From the NCBI GenBank assembly GCA_014529385.2, contig CM043948.1, positions 82,738,760 to 82,802,759 of the forward strand: a stretch of 64,000 nt of DNA, read 5' to 3'. The position numbers and the translations under genes were made by a program. The notes under the pieces are model-generated. The model ran no database searches and had not been told where the DNA came from. It saw only the letters and a program-made list of their open reading frames with translations. Numbering within the stretch: position 1 is the first letter of the stretch; the number at the start of each line of letters is the position of its first letter. Below are positions 12,265 to 22,758 of the stretch, in pieces. The stretch comes from Adiantum capillus-veneris. Taxonomy: Eukaryota > Streptophyta > Polypodiopsida > Polypodiales > Pteridaceae.

Positions 12265-13239
12265 CTGATCCTTATTTTGTATGTGGATGACATGTTGATT
12301 GCTGGCAAGCACTTGGAAGAAATTTCAGCTTTGAAGTCAAAGATGGCAAAATCGTTTGACATGAAAGACATGGGTGAGGCAAGTCATATACTTGGTATGC
12401 GCATTGAGAGAGACAGATCAAAGAAGTTGATTTGGTTATCTCAAACAGAGTATATTGACAAGGTTTTGCAACGTTTCAATATGGAGAAGGGAAAGGCACT
12501 GAGTGTTCCATTGCCACCATATGTGAAACTTAGCAAACAAGATTGTCCTGTGTCTGAGGAAGAACAGGCTGAAATGGATAAGATTCCATATGCGTCTGCA
12601 GTGGGTAATTTGATGTATGCAATGATTGCTACTCGCCCAGACATTGCATTTGCAGTGGGAGTAGTAAGTCGATACATGTCAAACCCAGGCAAGAAACATT
12701 GGGAGGCAGTGAAAGGAATATTGAGATACCTGAAAGCTACAAAGAGTATGCGTATATGCTATGGGAGTCAGGAGCTAAGTGTAAAGGGTTTTACAGACTC
12801 AGATTATGCAGGTGACTTAGACAACCGAAGGTCTACGTCAGGGTATGTCTTTACATTGGCTGGTGGAGCAGTATCATGGCGTTCTAGATTACAAGATTGT
12901 GTTACTCAGTCTACTACAGAGGCTGAATATGTTGCAGCATTAGAGGCATGCAAAGAATCAATTTGGCTTAATCGACTAGTAACAGATTTGGGAATCAAAG
13001 AAGAGATGCCTGTGTTATATTGTGATAGTCAAAGTGCTATACAATTGGCTCGCAATCCAGTTTATCACTCAAAGACAAAGCATGTGGATGTGAAGTATCA
13101 TTTCATCAAGGAAATGCTCGAGGATAAGCAACTTCAGCTTGTCAAAGTTCACACCACAGAAAATCCTGCTGATCTACTTACAAAAGGACTTCCCGCAGAG
13201 AGCTTTGCGCATTTTCGCAAGCAGTTAGGTGTAGGGTAG
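12265..13239 (+). pseudogene. Element A pol, second part: RT catalytic region and RNase H
   Basis: This continues A's RT after element D. The catalytic YVDD is at 12280-12291, followed by RT thumb motifs (SHILGMRIERD, YASAVGNLMYAMIATRPDIA, VSRYMSNPGKKHWEAVKGI). RNase H follows (FTDSDYAGDLDNRRSTSGYV, TQSTTEAEYVAALEA, VLYCDSQSAIQLARNPVYH). The frame ends with TAG after LGVG. It is intact in itself but separated from its N-terminal half by 7 kb of D, so no functional RT can be made. Confidence 0.92.
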
Positions 13240-13317
13240 TACATCACTTCTCTACATCTCTTGTATATTAGCTTGTATAGTAGCTTCTCTCACACTTAAA
13301 GTACCACATTGGACTTT

Positions 13318-13520
13318 AAGTGGGAGGTTGTTGGGGTATAAAGCCCAATGTGGTCGCCCAGGTAAGTGGGCGGGCCGCCAGGTATGTACACATATTCTTT
13401 TGTAAAAACCTAATAAGAACTCACTATGCTCTACACATTACAGTAGAGCGAGTTCACCATATCGTCGTGCTCTTCTTCTCGCACTCTCTCTCGCGTCGCA
13501 CTTCTGCTCGTACTCCTTCA
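13318..13520 (+). repeat. Polypurine tract and 3' LTR of copia element A
   Basis: The purine tract AAGTGGGAGGT (13318-13328) precedes the 192-bp LTR at 13329-13520. The LTR matches 921-1112 with three substitutions, and the target duplicate GAAAG follows at 13521-13525. Confidence 0.95.
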
Positions 13521-14109
13521 GAAAGGAGATGTATGGGATAAGTTGTGTCCCTGTTATGAGAATAAAAGTGCCACTAATAAGGTTTTCTTGATGAAGAAGT
13601 TGTTCGCACTTCGTATGAAGGAAGAGGGCACTATTTCTACTCACATTAATGAGTTCAATATCATTTTCACTCAGTTGACCACTCAGGGTTTGGTCTTCGA
13701 TGAGGAAATCAAATGTATTCTTGCTATGCAGTTTACCCTCGTCTTAGGATACGTTCTGTACTACGATTAGCGACTCAGCACACCTGGTACCGGTCTAGTG
13801 TACAATGACGTCCTTGGGAGTCTGTTTACCAAGCAGATTCGAAGGAAATCTCTCGAAGGCAAGAAGGATGGTGATGCGTATGTTGCTAGTGATAGACAGA
13901 GGGGTTGCACTCAAAGTCGTGCCAAAAGCAAGGAACGTGGGGGCTCATGCAGTAAGTCTCGGGGTTCTATGCGTAATGTCAAGTGCTATCACTGCCATAA
14001 AAAAGGGCATGTGAAGAAGGATTGCAGGAAATGGCAGCAAAGCAAGAAGGATAAACAATCCGGTGAAACTTCTAAGTTGATGATTCAAACAAGGGCAAAG
14101 CAAAGTTAG
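13521..14109 (+). pseudogene. Element B gag, C-terminal fragment
   Basis: Gag resumes after element A (WDKLCPCYENKSATNK, MKEEGTISTHINEFN, FTQLTTQGLVFDEE). A broken stretch follows, then a basic linker and a zinc knuckle CYHCHKKGHVKKDC near 13984-14025. At least two frameshifts separate these parts. The order matches element A's Gag, so A and B are related copia lineages. Confidence 0.85.
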
Positions 14110-16270
14110 AGGAGATAAATGTGCTAGAGTCTTCAAATGCTCCTATTGTAGAGACTCTTCCAATGGTTGTTATGCCACTTACCTCTGATGTATTGGTCTT
14201 CAGTAGATCTACCTGTTGAGGCTCTTGTTACAGAAGATGCGCAATATGCACAGAATTGGATAGTAGATTCTGGTGCGAGTTTCCATGTGACACCACATAG
14301 AGAGTGGTTCTCTACTTATTCTCACTCTTGTGGCAAAGTGAGACTTGGTGATGCTTATGAACTAGACATCGAGGGTGTCGGAAACATCAAATTGCATCTA
14401 AGGAATGGCACGCACTTTACTTTATGTAATGTCAGACATGTGCCCAAGTTGACTAAAAGCTTGATTTCTGTTGGTTAGCTTGATGATTTGGGCTACAACA
14501 CCGCATTTGGCAATCGTTCGTGGATAGTACGCAAACGTAATCTTGTTGTACTCAGAGGTCAGAAGCATGGTACCTTGTATTCCATGCATGTGTCAGATGT
14601 TGGTCATGATTACATATCTATAGCCGAGCTGCCGTCTAGTAAGTTGTGGCATTGCTGCTAGGTCATATTAGCCAAAAATAAATGAGTAACTCTGACTCAT
14701 TTCGGCTACTTACTTGTCTTCTCATATGTTGACTTTCTTGTTTGTGAGCATTGTATCTATGGCAAACAGACTAGGTTCGTGCACTTACCATTGGGTCAAA
14801 AGCGAGTTGAACCTCTAGATTTAGTACATAGTGATGTTTGTGGTCCTATGTCAACCAAATCTCTAGGGGGGGGCAACTATTTTGTGACATTCATAGATGA
14901 CTCTACTCGAAAGGTGTGTGCATATCGTTTGAAACATAAGGATCAAGTTCTTCTTGTGTTCCAAACATTTTTAGCACTCGTTGAGAATCAGTATGGCAAG
15001 AAACTCAAGAGGTTGCGGACTGACAACAGTGGAGAGTATGTCTCCAAGGAGTTTGACAATTTCTGTGCTAAAAGGGGGATTAAAAGGCAGTTTACTACAC
15101 CATACACACTAGCTCAGAATGGAGTTGTTGAGTGCATGAATCGTATGATTCAAGAAAGAGTCACAACCATGCTTTCTAGAGCAAATCTCACACAAGGATT
15201 TTGGGCAGAAGCCGTCTTGACTGCAGTGCACATTATAAATCGTTCGCCTAGTACGCCATTGAATTGTGAGATTCCAAAAGAATTATGGTCTAAACGTAAG
15301 TCCCACTATGACCATCTACGTGTTTTTGGTTGTGAAGCTTATGCTCATGTGCCTAAACAACTTCAACAGAAGTTAGAGCCAAAGTCACACAAATGTATTT
15401 TCATTGGATATGGTGCAGATGGAGAGATAGGATATCGTCTCTGGCACCCGAAATCTCGTCGAGTCATCCGTAGTTCAGATGTGATCTTCAATGAGTCGAA
15501 GATGCATAAACAACCTATCAAGGAAATAGAAATTCGGAGAGTCACTTTTGAGGATGTTGCCTCAGAGACAGTGAAATCAACTCAACGGGCTAGTGATGTA
15601 CCTTCCATTAGCAATGCTCCAGAGGGAGCAAATAACAATGGTCAAGGAGTGAGACGGTCTACTAGACTCTCTCGTCCACCTGCGTGCTTCGAGCTAGGTC
15701 TTGATTACATCATGTTGACCGATTGTGGTGAGCCAAGCTACTACCAAGAAGCCATGATGACGGATGATGTGGTGAAGTGGGAGCAGGCTATGCAATATGA
15801 GTATAGCTTGATTCTGTCTAATGACACTTGGGACTTGGTAGAACTGCCAAATGATGCAAAATCTTTACCTTGCAAATGGGTTTACAAGAAGATATTAACC
15901 TCAGGTGATCCAAATCCAAAGTACAAGGCTAGACTTGTAGCCAAAGCTTCAAACAACAAATGGGAGTCAATTTTGATGAAATTTTCTCGCCTGTGCTCAA
16001 GATGACAACGCTTAGAACCGTACTTGGTCTTGCAGCGATTGAGGACATGGAACTTGTCCAAATGTATGTGAAGACAACATTTCTTCACGGGGATCTCGAT
16101 GTTTACATGCAGCAGCCTGAAGGGTTTGTTCAGGAGAACACATCTCGTGAGGAGCTAGTATGTAAGCTCAAAAAGGCACTTTATGGCTTAAAGCAGGGTT
16201 CAAGGCACTGGTATCATAAATTTGTTGCATGTATGAGGTCTCAAGGATATAAAAGGAGCGAAGAGGATCA
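14110..16270 (+). pseudogene. Element B pol, first part: protease, integrase, start of RT
   Basis: A protease motif WIVDSGASFHVT lies near 14259. An in-frame TAG at 14476-14478 follows LISVG where CAG is expected. A frame-broken integrase zinc region (CEHCIYGKQT) precedes a long open integrase block at 14779-16005 (LVHSDVCGPM, RTDNSGEYVS, AQNGVVECMNR). The last motif has C in place of the usual R after the catalytic E. The RT start (LPCKWVYKK, then in another frame VKTTFLHGDLDVYMQQPEGF and LYGLKQGSRHWY) is cut at 16270 by element C. Confidence 0.88.
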
Positions 16271-16495
16271 TGTTGGAATTAGGGTTGCAGAGAAACGCAC
16301 ACAGCTTGGAGAAGACAAAGGAAGCTCAAGGCCACAATAGAGAGTGTATTACTTAGTGTGCAAGAGAAAGATAGATAGCCCTAGAGTGATGGGCGTATGT
16401 ATAATGCTCGGAGGAAAAACCTCCTAAAGAGGGAAAAAATGCCCCGGTGGTCCTAGTGTGTTCACACACATCACTACCACATGTGTATGGTAACA
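16271..16495 (-). repeat. 3' LTR of copia element C
   Basis: This 225-bp LTR is about 93% identical to 21269-21495 by eye. Directly inside it, on the minus strand, is a purine tract ending CTCCAGGGGGGATT (16496-16509), which marks this as the 3' LTR. Confidence 0.93.
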
Positions 16496-16563
16496 AATCC
16501 CCCCTGGAGTGATGCGGTGAACGAGAGCTGGCACATGAGTAAAGCCCTAAGGACATGATCAGT

Positions 16564-18232
16564 TCACAAAGGGAAGTAAGCCCAAAGCTTTGCGGAAAGC
16601 TTCTCACGAGACAATGCCTTTGTGAAAAGATCTGCAAGGTTGTCCTGTGTTGGCACATAAGCCAAACTGATCTCTCCTGCTGAGAGCCTGTCCCTGACAT
16701 AGTGGTAATGCACCTCAATGTGCTTTGTGCGAGCATGAAAAACTGGGTTCCTCGCAAGTGCCAATGCTCTCTGACTGTCAGTGTAGATAGTGTTGGCAGT
16801 GTCCTGTCCAACACCCAAATCATCCATAAGGTGTCTGAGCCATACACACTCAACCGTAGCTGTGAAGACTGCCGTGTACTCAGCCTCATAACTCAAAGTG
16901 GCCATAGTAGGTTGCTTCTTGCTCAACCATGATATACATGAATTGCCAAGCATGAAACAAAAACCACTTGTGGACACTCGCGTGTCAAAACAACCAGCCC
17001 AATCTAAGTCCGAAAAAGCATGTAAGTTTGGCAGCAATGATCCCCCCTTGGGATAAAACAAGCCAAGATGTGAAGTGCCACTAAGGTAGCGGAAAATCCT
17101 CTTGACAGCCTGCCAATGCTTAGACCCTGCGCTATGCATAAATCTGCTGACCTGTGAGACTGCAAACTGAATATCCGCCCTCGTGTTGCATACATAAATG
17201 AGGCAGCCAACAATAGTTTGATAAAGAGTGACATCAGCAGGATCGCCAGCATCATGTAGACTCAACTGCAAACCTGTTTCCATGGGAGTGGCAATAGGTT
17301 TGCAATCCTCAAGTCTCAAATTACATAGCAATGTCTCTATGTAACTTTTCTGACACAAGGCAATACCACCATCACACTGCTTAAACTGTATACCCAAGTA
17401 ATGATGCAACAGCCCCAAACCTTTCATCTTGTAAGTAGCATTCAAATCAGCCTTAAATTCAGCAATATGTCTCTCATTTGGTCCAGTGATCTGCAAATCA
17501 TCGACATAAAGAACCACAATGAGAAGTAAAATCACCCTCACGCTTTACATACAATGTGCTTTCTGTTGGACTGTTACGAAAGCCTTGTTTGACCAAATGA
17601 GTGTCAGCTTTCTCATACCAAGCACGAGGAGATTGCTTCAACCCATACAAAGCCTTCTTACATCTGCATACTTTGTCCTCTTGTCCTTTTATGACAAAAC
17701 CGCAAGGCTGCGTTACATAAACTTCCTCAAATATGTCACCGTTCAAGAAAGCAGTAACAATGTCTGATTGATGTACATCCCAACCAAAATGAGATGCCAA
17801 TGCACATAGAAAACGCACAGTAGTCATACGACAAGTGGGAGCAAAAGTCTCTTCATAATCTATGCCTTTTTGTTGTGCATAACCCTTTGCAACAAGCCGA
17901 GCCTTATGGTGATCAATCTCACCATCTGGCTTGCGTTTCAACTTGTAAACCCACTTCGTATCAATGGCCTTTTTGCCATGAGTCAAATCACATAAAGTGC
18001 ATGTGTCATTTTCTATAAGTGCATCATATTCTGATTGCATGGCAGCCATCCAATTTTCTGAATTATGTGCTTCATCAAAAGACAGAGGCTCCTCAACATC
18101 ATGTAAGCTAGACAAAACCAAAGCATAACAATCTGATGCATAAGATGCATAGCGAGAGCCTGAACGAGTACGACTAGACAAAGGTTTATCCAATTTACTG
18201 TCACGCAAAGTGTGCACCAGCCATTTTGGCAT
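16564..18232 (-). pseudogene. Element C reverse transcriptase and RNase H
   Basis: Two minus-strand frames overlap around 17498-17541, which indicates a frameshift. The first (18232 to 17498) has RT motifs NWMAAMQSEYDAL, WVYKLKRKPDGEIDHHKARL, GIDYEETFAPTCRMTTVR and KALYGLKQSPRAWY. The second (17541 to 16564) holds the catalytic YVDD, HYLGIQFKQCDG, VGCLIYVCNTRADI and the RNase H motifs FSDLDWAGCFDTRVSTSGF, YEAEYTAV and IYTDSQRALALARNPVFH. Apart from the frameshift, both domains are nearly complete. Confidence 0.9.
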
Positions 18233-19178
18233 ACCTCTAGCCTACTCATTTTCAGCCCTTTCCTCATCAAGTACATCATGTACATCTGCATAAGTAATAG
18301 GCTGATCTGTAACATTTTCAGAAACCCCCATAGGCTGTACATTTGCCTCATTGGAACTTACATTCATATTTCCACCACTGAAAAGAGGCAACAAAGTGCC
18401 ATAAATGTCCTGTGAGCTTACATTACTGTCTCTAGTACATGACAGCAAGGGCTGAACACAATCTTCCACAAACACTACATCCCGTGAAACCAGAATACGT
18501 TTTGTTTGCGGATGATACAACCTGTAACCTTTGATTTCAGCACTATAATCAACAAAAATACATTTGACAGTCTTATCATCCAATTTTTAGCGTTGTGTTT
18601 CTAGCACCAAAGCATATGCCAAACAGCCAAAAACACGCATGTGCTCAATAGAAGGCTTTCTACCATGCCATGCTTCATATGGAGTAATAGACTGCAAAGC
18701 TTTTGTAGGACACCTGTTTAGTACATAAGTGGCAAACATGATGGCCTCAAGCCAAAAAGAATGCAGCAAAGCTTGACTTTTGACCATACATCGTGCCATT
18801 TCCGTAAGTGACCTGTTTTCCCTCTCAGCAACACCATTTTGCTGAGGTGTATAAGGCACTGTACATTGGTGTTTTATCCCACGACTAGCCAGAAATGCAT
18901 TGAATTCATGAGACATATACTCCCCCCCTCGATCGGAATGGAGGGTGCCCATAGTACATTTCGAGACATTTTCAGCCATAGCCAGAAATTGTTTGAAGCA
19001 CATAAAAACTTGGGACTTCGCTTTAAGTGGAAATACCCATGCATGCTTGGAGTAATCATCAATGAAAGTCACGAAGTAAAGGTAGTTGCCCAAGGACGGA
19101 GTTTGCATGGGCTCACAAACATCACTATGCACAAGCTGCAACCTGCATGTGGCCCGAACTGAACCATCCTTTGGAAAC
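18233..19178 (-). pseudogene. Element C integrase
   Basis: Minus-strand integrase core with the D-D-E triad in LVHSDVCEPM, LHSDRGGEYMSHEF and QQNGVAERENRSL, then YEAWHGRKPSIEHMRVFGC. A TAA near 18588 splits the core from the C-terminal part (DDKTVKCIFVDYSAEIKGYR, RDVVFVED). The upstream zinc-binding part (GHLNLPV...) is in the neighbouring frame. This enzyme would insert the cDNA copy. Confidence 0.88.
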
Positions 19179-19829
19179 TTAAAATGCTACAGCCTTCACA
19201 AACATGTTTGACATGTGCTTCAAGGGGCAGCAAAGAAGCAACCATATTAGATTTCTGCAAAAGCAGTAAACTGGCAAATTCAGATGACCAAAACATGCAT
19301 GCCAAAGTTTTGCATCTGAAATAGGCCTTGAATCTGCAACAGCATTTGCAAAATTTTGTCCACACTTGTCATACAAAGTGAGCTTATACAGCCCACGGCA
19401 CAAAAGGCCAGATGCAACAATTTCATCACCAAAACTGAGATCATGAACTGTACATCTGTCATCCACAAATTTGACTACAAGTCTAAGTCTAGCAAGTGCG
19501 GATATAGACAAGAGATTCTTCTTCATCCCATGTACATAGAGTGCATCAACAAGTGTGAAGGAACTGCCATTTGCAACATTAAGCACAATCTTTCCAACTC
19601 CTTGAACCGGATAAGAGGCATTGTTGGCACAAGTGACTGAATTCCCATGAGGGACAGACTCAAGAGAGGTGAACAATTCATGATGTGAGGTAATGTGCTT
19701 CGTAGCACCACTGTCGAAATACCACACATGTGAATCTACAGCAACTGACAAGCATGCATCATGGACAGCAGGATTGTAAGTGCACTCTCTATTGAAATAC
19801 CACACATGTGAATCTGCAGCAACTGACAA
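19179..19829 (-). pseudogene. Element C protease and pre-integrase region, with an in-frame internal duplication
   Basis: A 216-codon minus-strand frame contains the protease motif WYFDSGATKHIT and a GAG-pre-integrase stretch (KLWHACFGHLNLPV). Just before the active site a 78-bp (26-codon) unit is duplicated in frame (19721-19876). Both units contain DACLSVA and DSHVWYF, but only the second runs into DSGA. The duplication adds a spacer without breaking the frame. Confidence 0.85.
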
Positions 19830-20903
19830 GCATGCATCATGGACAACAGGATTGTAAGTGCACTCTGCGCTAAAAGCCCATTCTGCATCAACATAGCAAC
19901 ATAGTCTCCTTTCACAGAAGACTCAACATAGTCTCCTTTCACAGAAGGCTCAACAATGGTTGCATTTGTAGTGGAACCAGCATTTTCAGTGGAACCACCC
20001 TCTTTCTTTTTAGCCTCTTTGGCCTTCAACTTAGGACACGACTTGATCAAGTGATCATTAGCTTTACAATAATGGCAACGCATTTTCTTTTTCCCTTATC
20101 ACCAGAATTTCCAGACGAATTGCTGCCAACAGAAGCATTAGGAACATAATTTTTTCCACTCACAGGAGAACCATAAGAAGTGGCTGTATTGCTGTTACCA
20201 CTCTTTCTTTGAGAAGCAATAAAAGCCTGTTCAACTGCACGCTGCCTAGTCTTGTTTTTTCTAGAAAGTGACTCTTGCAACACCAATGTGCATAATGCAT
20301 GAAACTTGACAGCTTTAGGATTTCCTTAGGTCATAAGTCTCCAAGTACTAGCAAAAGTCTGGTAAGAATCTGGTAAGGCATCAAGAACAGTCTACACAAG
20401 GGAACTGTCTGAAATGACTTCACCTGCAGAAATAAGTTACTCATTGATATCCTTGACACTAGCAATTCCTCATGCATAATCTTTGACTCCAGCTCTTTAC
20501 GCAGCAAAGCAATTTTATCCTCATCACGACTTGCATAAAGACCAGCCAAAATATCCCAAGCTTGTTTTGCAGATTTTGCTAAACGGATGTGAGGAACAAT
20601 GGTGCGCTTCACAGACAACACAATCAATGCATGAGCCTGCACATCCTTTACATCCCAACGAGCTTGTTCTGCCATAGGCAAAAGAACTCTAATTGCAGCA
20701 ATCCTCGCAGCAAGACCTACAACATCCTCAACATCGCCTACATCCTCAAAAGCAAGACGTACATCAATGCCCTGCACAATAATTCAGACGCCCTTTGACA
20801 CAAGAATGTGTTGCATCATATAAGCCCACATAGGGTAGTTGTCCCCATCCAACCTATCCTCAGCAGCAAACATCTTGAAGAAATTTGTGTTGTTATCTGC
20901 CAT
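19830..20903 (-). pseudogene. Element C gag
   Basis: This starts at the minus-strand ATG whose A is at 20903 (MADNNTNFFKMFAAEDRL, then GDNYPMWAYMMQHILVSKGV). TGA at 20784-20786 follows SKGV, where the family usually has Trp. The frame continues through WDILAGLYASRDEDKIALLR, is shifted near 20331, and later gives a CCHC knuckle CHYCKANDHLIKSC (about 20075-20034). A 27-bp unit encoding SVKGDYVES is repeated near 19903-19956. Gag is disabled by at least one stop and two frameshifts. Confidence 0.85.
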
Positions 20904-21254
20904 GGTAAATGCTGCACCTGATGTGAAAACTGCCCAAAAATAGGAGAAACGGAGCGGGAACAACACGTGCTATATAGCACAAACCGTAGAAGATTGTAAG
21001 GCACTTGTTATGTAGGAATTGGCACTGACAGAAATTCTGCACAAAATGACAAAAATGCATGTGCAAACCTGCCTGTAGTAGTGAAAACGGAGGCCGAAAT
21101 GAGCCCGAATCAGAAATATAAGCAGACTAAGCTCTACGAGCTTATCCAACACATTTATCGACCTATGGACGCTCGCCAAACCTCACTGTAATCGGAGAAA
21201 GTGAGCAGGCGTGTGCTGGAGCAGCTGGCGACTAAGCCCGGGAGGATGTAACCT

Positions 21255-21495
21255 GCTCTGATACCAATTGTTGGAATTAGGGTTGCAGAGAAACGCACAC
21301 AGCTTGGAGAAGATGAAGGAAGCTCAAGGCACACAATAGAGAGTGTGTAACTTAGTGTGCAATGGAAAGATAGATAGCCCTAGAGTGATGGGCGTATATA
21401 TAATTCTCGGGGGGGAAAACCTCCTAAAGAGGGAAAAAATGCCCCAGCGGTCCTAGTGTGTTCACACACATCACTACCACATCTATATGGTAACA
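21255..21495 (-). repeat. Primer-binding site and 5' LTR of copia element C
   Basis: The minus-strand primer site TGGTATCAGAGC occupies 21255-21266, two bases from the 227-bp LTR at 21269-21495. The target duplicate GATCA follows at 21496-21500. Confidence 0.93.
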
Positions 21496-21500
21496 GATCA

Positions 21501-22500
21501 CTGCTTGTACACAAGAAAGCTAGATGATGGCTCGATGATCATTCTAGTTTTGTATGTTGATGACATGCTTATAGCTGGGAAATCCATTGCGAAAATTGCC
21601 AACTTGAAGAAAACACTTAGCAATAATTTTGCAATGAAAGATTTGGGGGATGCTACACACTTTCTTGGCATGAGAATCAAAAGAGATCGCAAACGTCGTA
21701 TTCTTGAGTTATCACATACATTGAGAAAGTTTTGCAGCGTTTCAATATGTAGGGGGGGAAAGCATTGAGTACCCCAATGCAGACATTCTTGAAACTCGGC
21801 AAGGAAGATGCACCCCATCTGATGCTGAGCGAGCTGAAATGGCTAAGGTACCATATTCTTTGGCAGTGGGAGTCTCATGTATGCTATGGTGGCCACAAGA
21901 CCAGACATTGCTTTTGCAGTGGGAGTGGTAAGCTGATATATGGCAAGTCCTGGCAACAAGCATTCGGAAGCAGTGAAGCACATTCTTAGGTACCTCAAAG
22001 GTACGGTCGGCAGGTGTTTACGCTTCGGAAATAGTGATGCATCCATCGTGGGTTATGCGGATACAGACTATGCGGGTTGTGTCGACAATAGAAAATCGAC
22101 ATCTGGCTATGTCTTCATATTTGCTGGAGCAGTAGTATCTTGGAGGTCATGTCTTCAAGATTGTACGTCGTCTTCCACTACGGAAGCAGAGTACGTTGCA
22201 TTGTCGGATGCAAGTAAAGAGGCTGTATGGTTATTTCGCTTGGTCAAAAATCTTGGCCTTAATGAGACTCCAATGATATATTGTGATAGTCAGAGTGCTC
22301 TTGCATTGGCAAGGAATCCCGTGTTTCACTCCAAATCGAAACAAATTGAAGTCAGGTATCATCTCGTGAGAGATTTCTTGGCCAAAGAGCTCATTGATTT
22401 CGTCAAGGTACACACTGACGACAACCCAGCAGATGCTTTGACAAAAGGCTTAGCTTTAGAGTGGTTTACACATTGCAGTGAGTTGATGGGTATAGGTTGA
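21501..22500 (+). pseudogene. Element B pol, second part: RT catalytic region and RNase H
   Basis: B's RT continues after element C as CLYTRKLDDGSMIILVLYVDD, with the catalytic YVDD at 21553-21564. The frame breaks around 21720-21950 (shifts near FCSVSICRGG). It is open again from 21940 as SPGNKHSEAVKHILRYLKG, then RNase H (YADTDYAGCVDNRKSTSGYV, SSSTTEAEYVALSDASK, IYCDSQSALALARNPVFH) and ends with TGA after MGIG at 22498-22500. Confidence 0.88.
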
Positions 22501-22569
22501 AGCCACTAGATTGCTTCACGGTTGTACATACTAGGTCACTTGGGCTGCGTTGGCCTTCAAGTGGGAGTT

Positions 22570-22676
22570 TGTTGGGATTCTAGCCGGACATCCCACTTAC
22601 TACTAACCCATCTACTAACTTAACCATGTATACACTTATTCTTTGATACAATAGAATAAGGAGCTCCACCCAAAGC

Positions 22677-22726
<50 letters not shown>

Positions 22727-22758
22727 TGCACTCGCATACGCTTCTCGCGAAACCTTCA
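22570..22758 (+). repeat. 3' LTR of copia element B
   Basis: A purine tract CAAGTGGGAGTT (22558-22569) is followed by TGTTGGGATT..., and the likely end is ...ACCTTCA at 22758. The LTR contains a (CT)n run at 22681-22723. Its length of about 189 bp matches A's LTR. Its partner is outside the window, so the end is placed by analogy. Confidence 0.75.

Larger units (their letters stand above)
921..13520 (+). mobile_element. Ty1/copia retrotransposon A, nested in B and itself split by gypsy element D
   Basis: A is bounded by two 192-bp LTRs starting TGTTGGGG and ending CTTCA. A perfect 5-bp target duplication, GAAAG, lies at 916-920 and 13521-13525. It has an initiator-Met tRNA primer site just inside the 5' LTR and a purine tract before the 3' LTR. 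Without D and the second CTGAT copy it is about 5.56 kb, normal for copia. The two LTRs differ at about 3 of 192 positions by eye, so the insertion is young. It is disabled by one in-frame TAG and by element D. Confidence 0.95.
16271..21495 (-). mobile_element. Ty1/copia retrotransposon C, inserted in B's reverse transcriptase
   Basis: C is 5,225 bp with LTRs of 225 and 227 bp (TGTTGGAATT...GGTAACA) and a perfect GATCA duplication at 16266-16270 and 21496-21500. On the minus strand the order is LTR, initiator-Met primer site, gag, protease, integrase, RT, RNase H, purine tract, LTR. The LTRs differ at about 16 positions by eye (around 7%), so C is much older than A or D. Several frameshifts and stops show it is dead. 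Its proteins differ clearly from those of A and B, so it belongs to another copia lineage. Confidence 0.95.
88..22758 (+). mobile_element. Outermost Ty1/copia retrotransposon (element B), decayed and interrupted twice
   Basis: B is the host element of the nest. Its visible pieces in order are a leader (88-681), the gag start (682-920), the rest of gag and pol up to the RT (13521-16270), the end of RT plus RNase H (21501-22500) and a 3' LTR (22570-22758). Element A interrupts gag and element C interrupts RT, and each insertion is flanked by a perfect 5-bp duplication. The pol order is protease, integrase, RT, RNase H, which defines copia. Its 5' LTR is not in the window. Many stops and frameshifts show it is dead and that it is the oldest layer. 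The start given is the first base assigned to it here, not its true end. Confidence 0.85.

Noticed and set aside
2214-14478. Premature stops in element genes as sites of U-to-C RNA editing
   Set aside because: The stops would suit fern-type organellar editing (TAG, TAA and TGA to CAG, CAA and CGA), but these are nuclear retrotransposons and that editing is known from organelles. Deamination of methylated cytosine is simpler.
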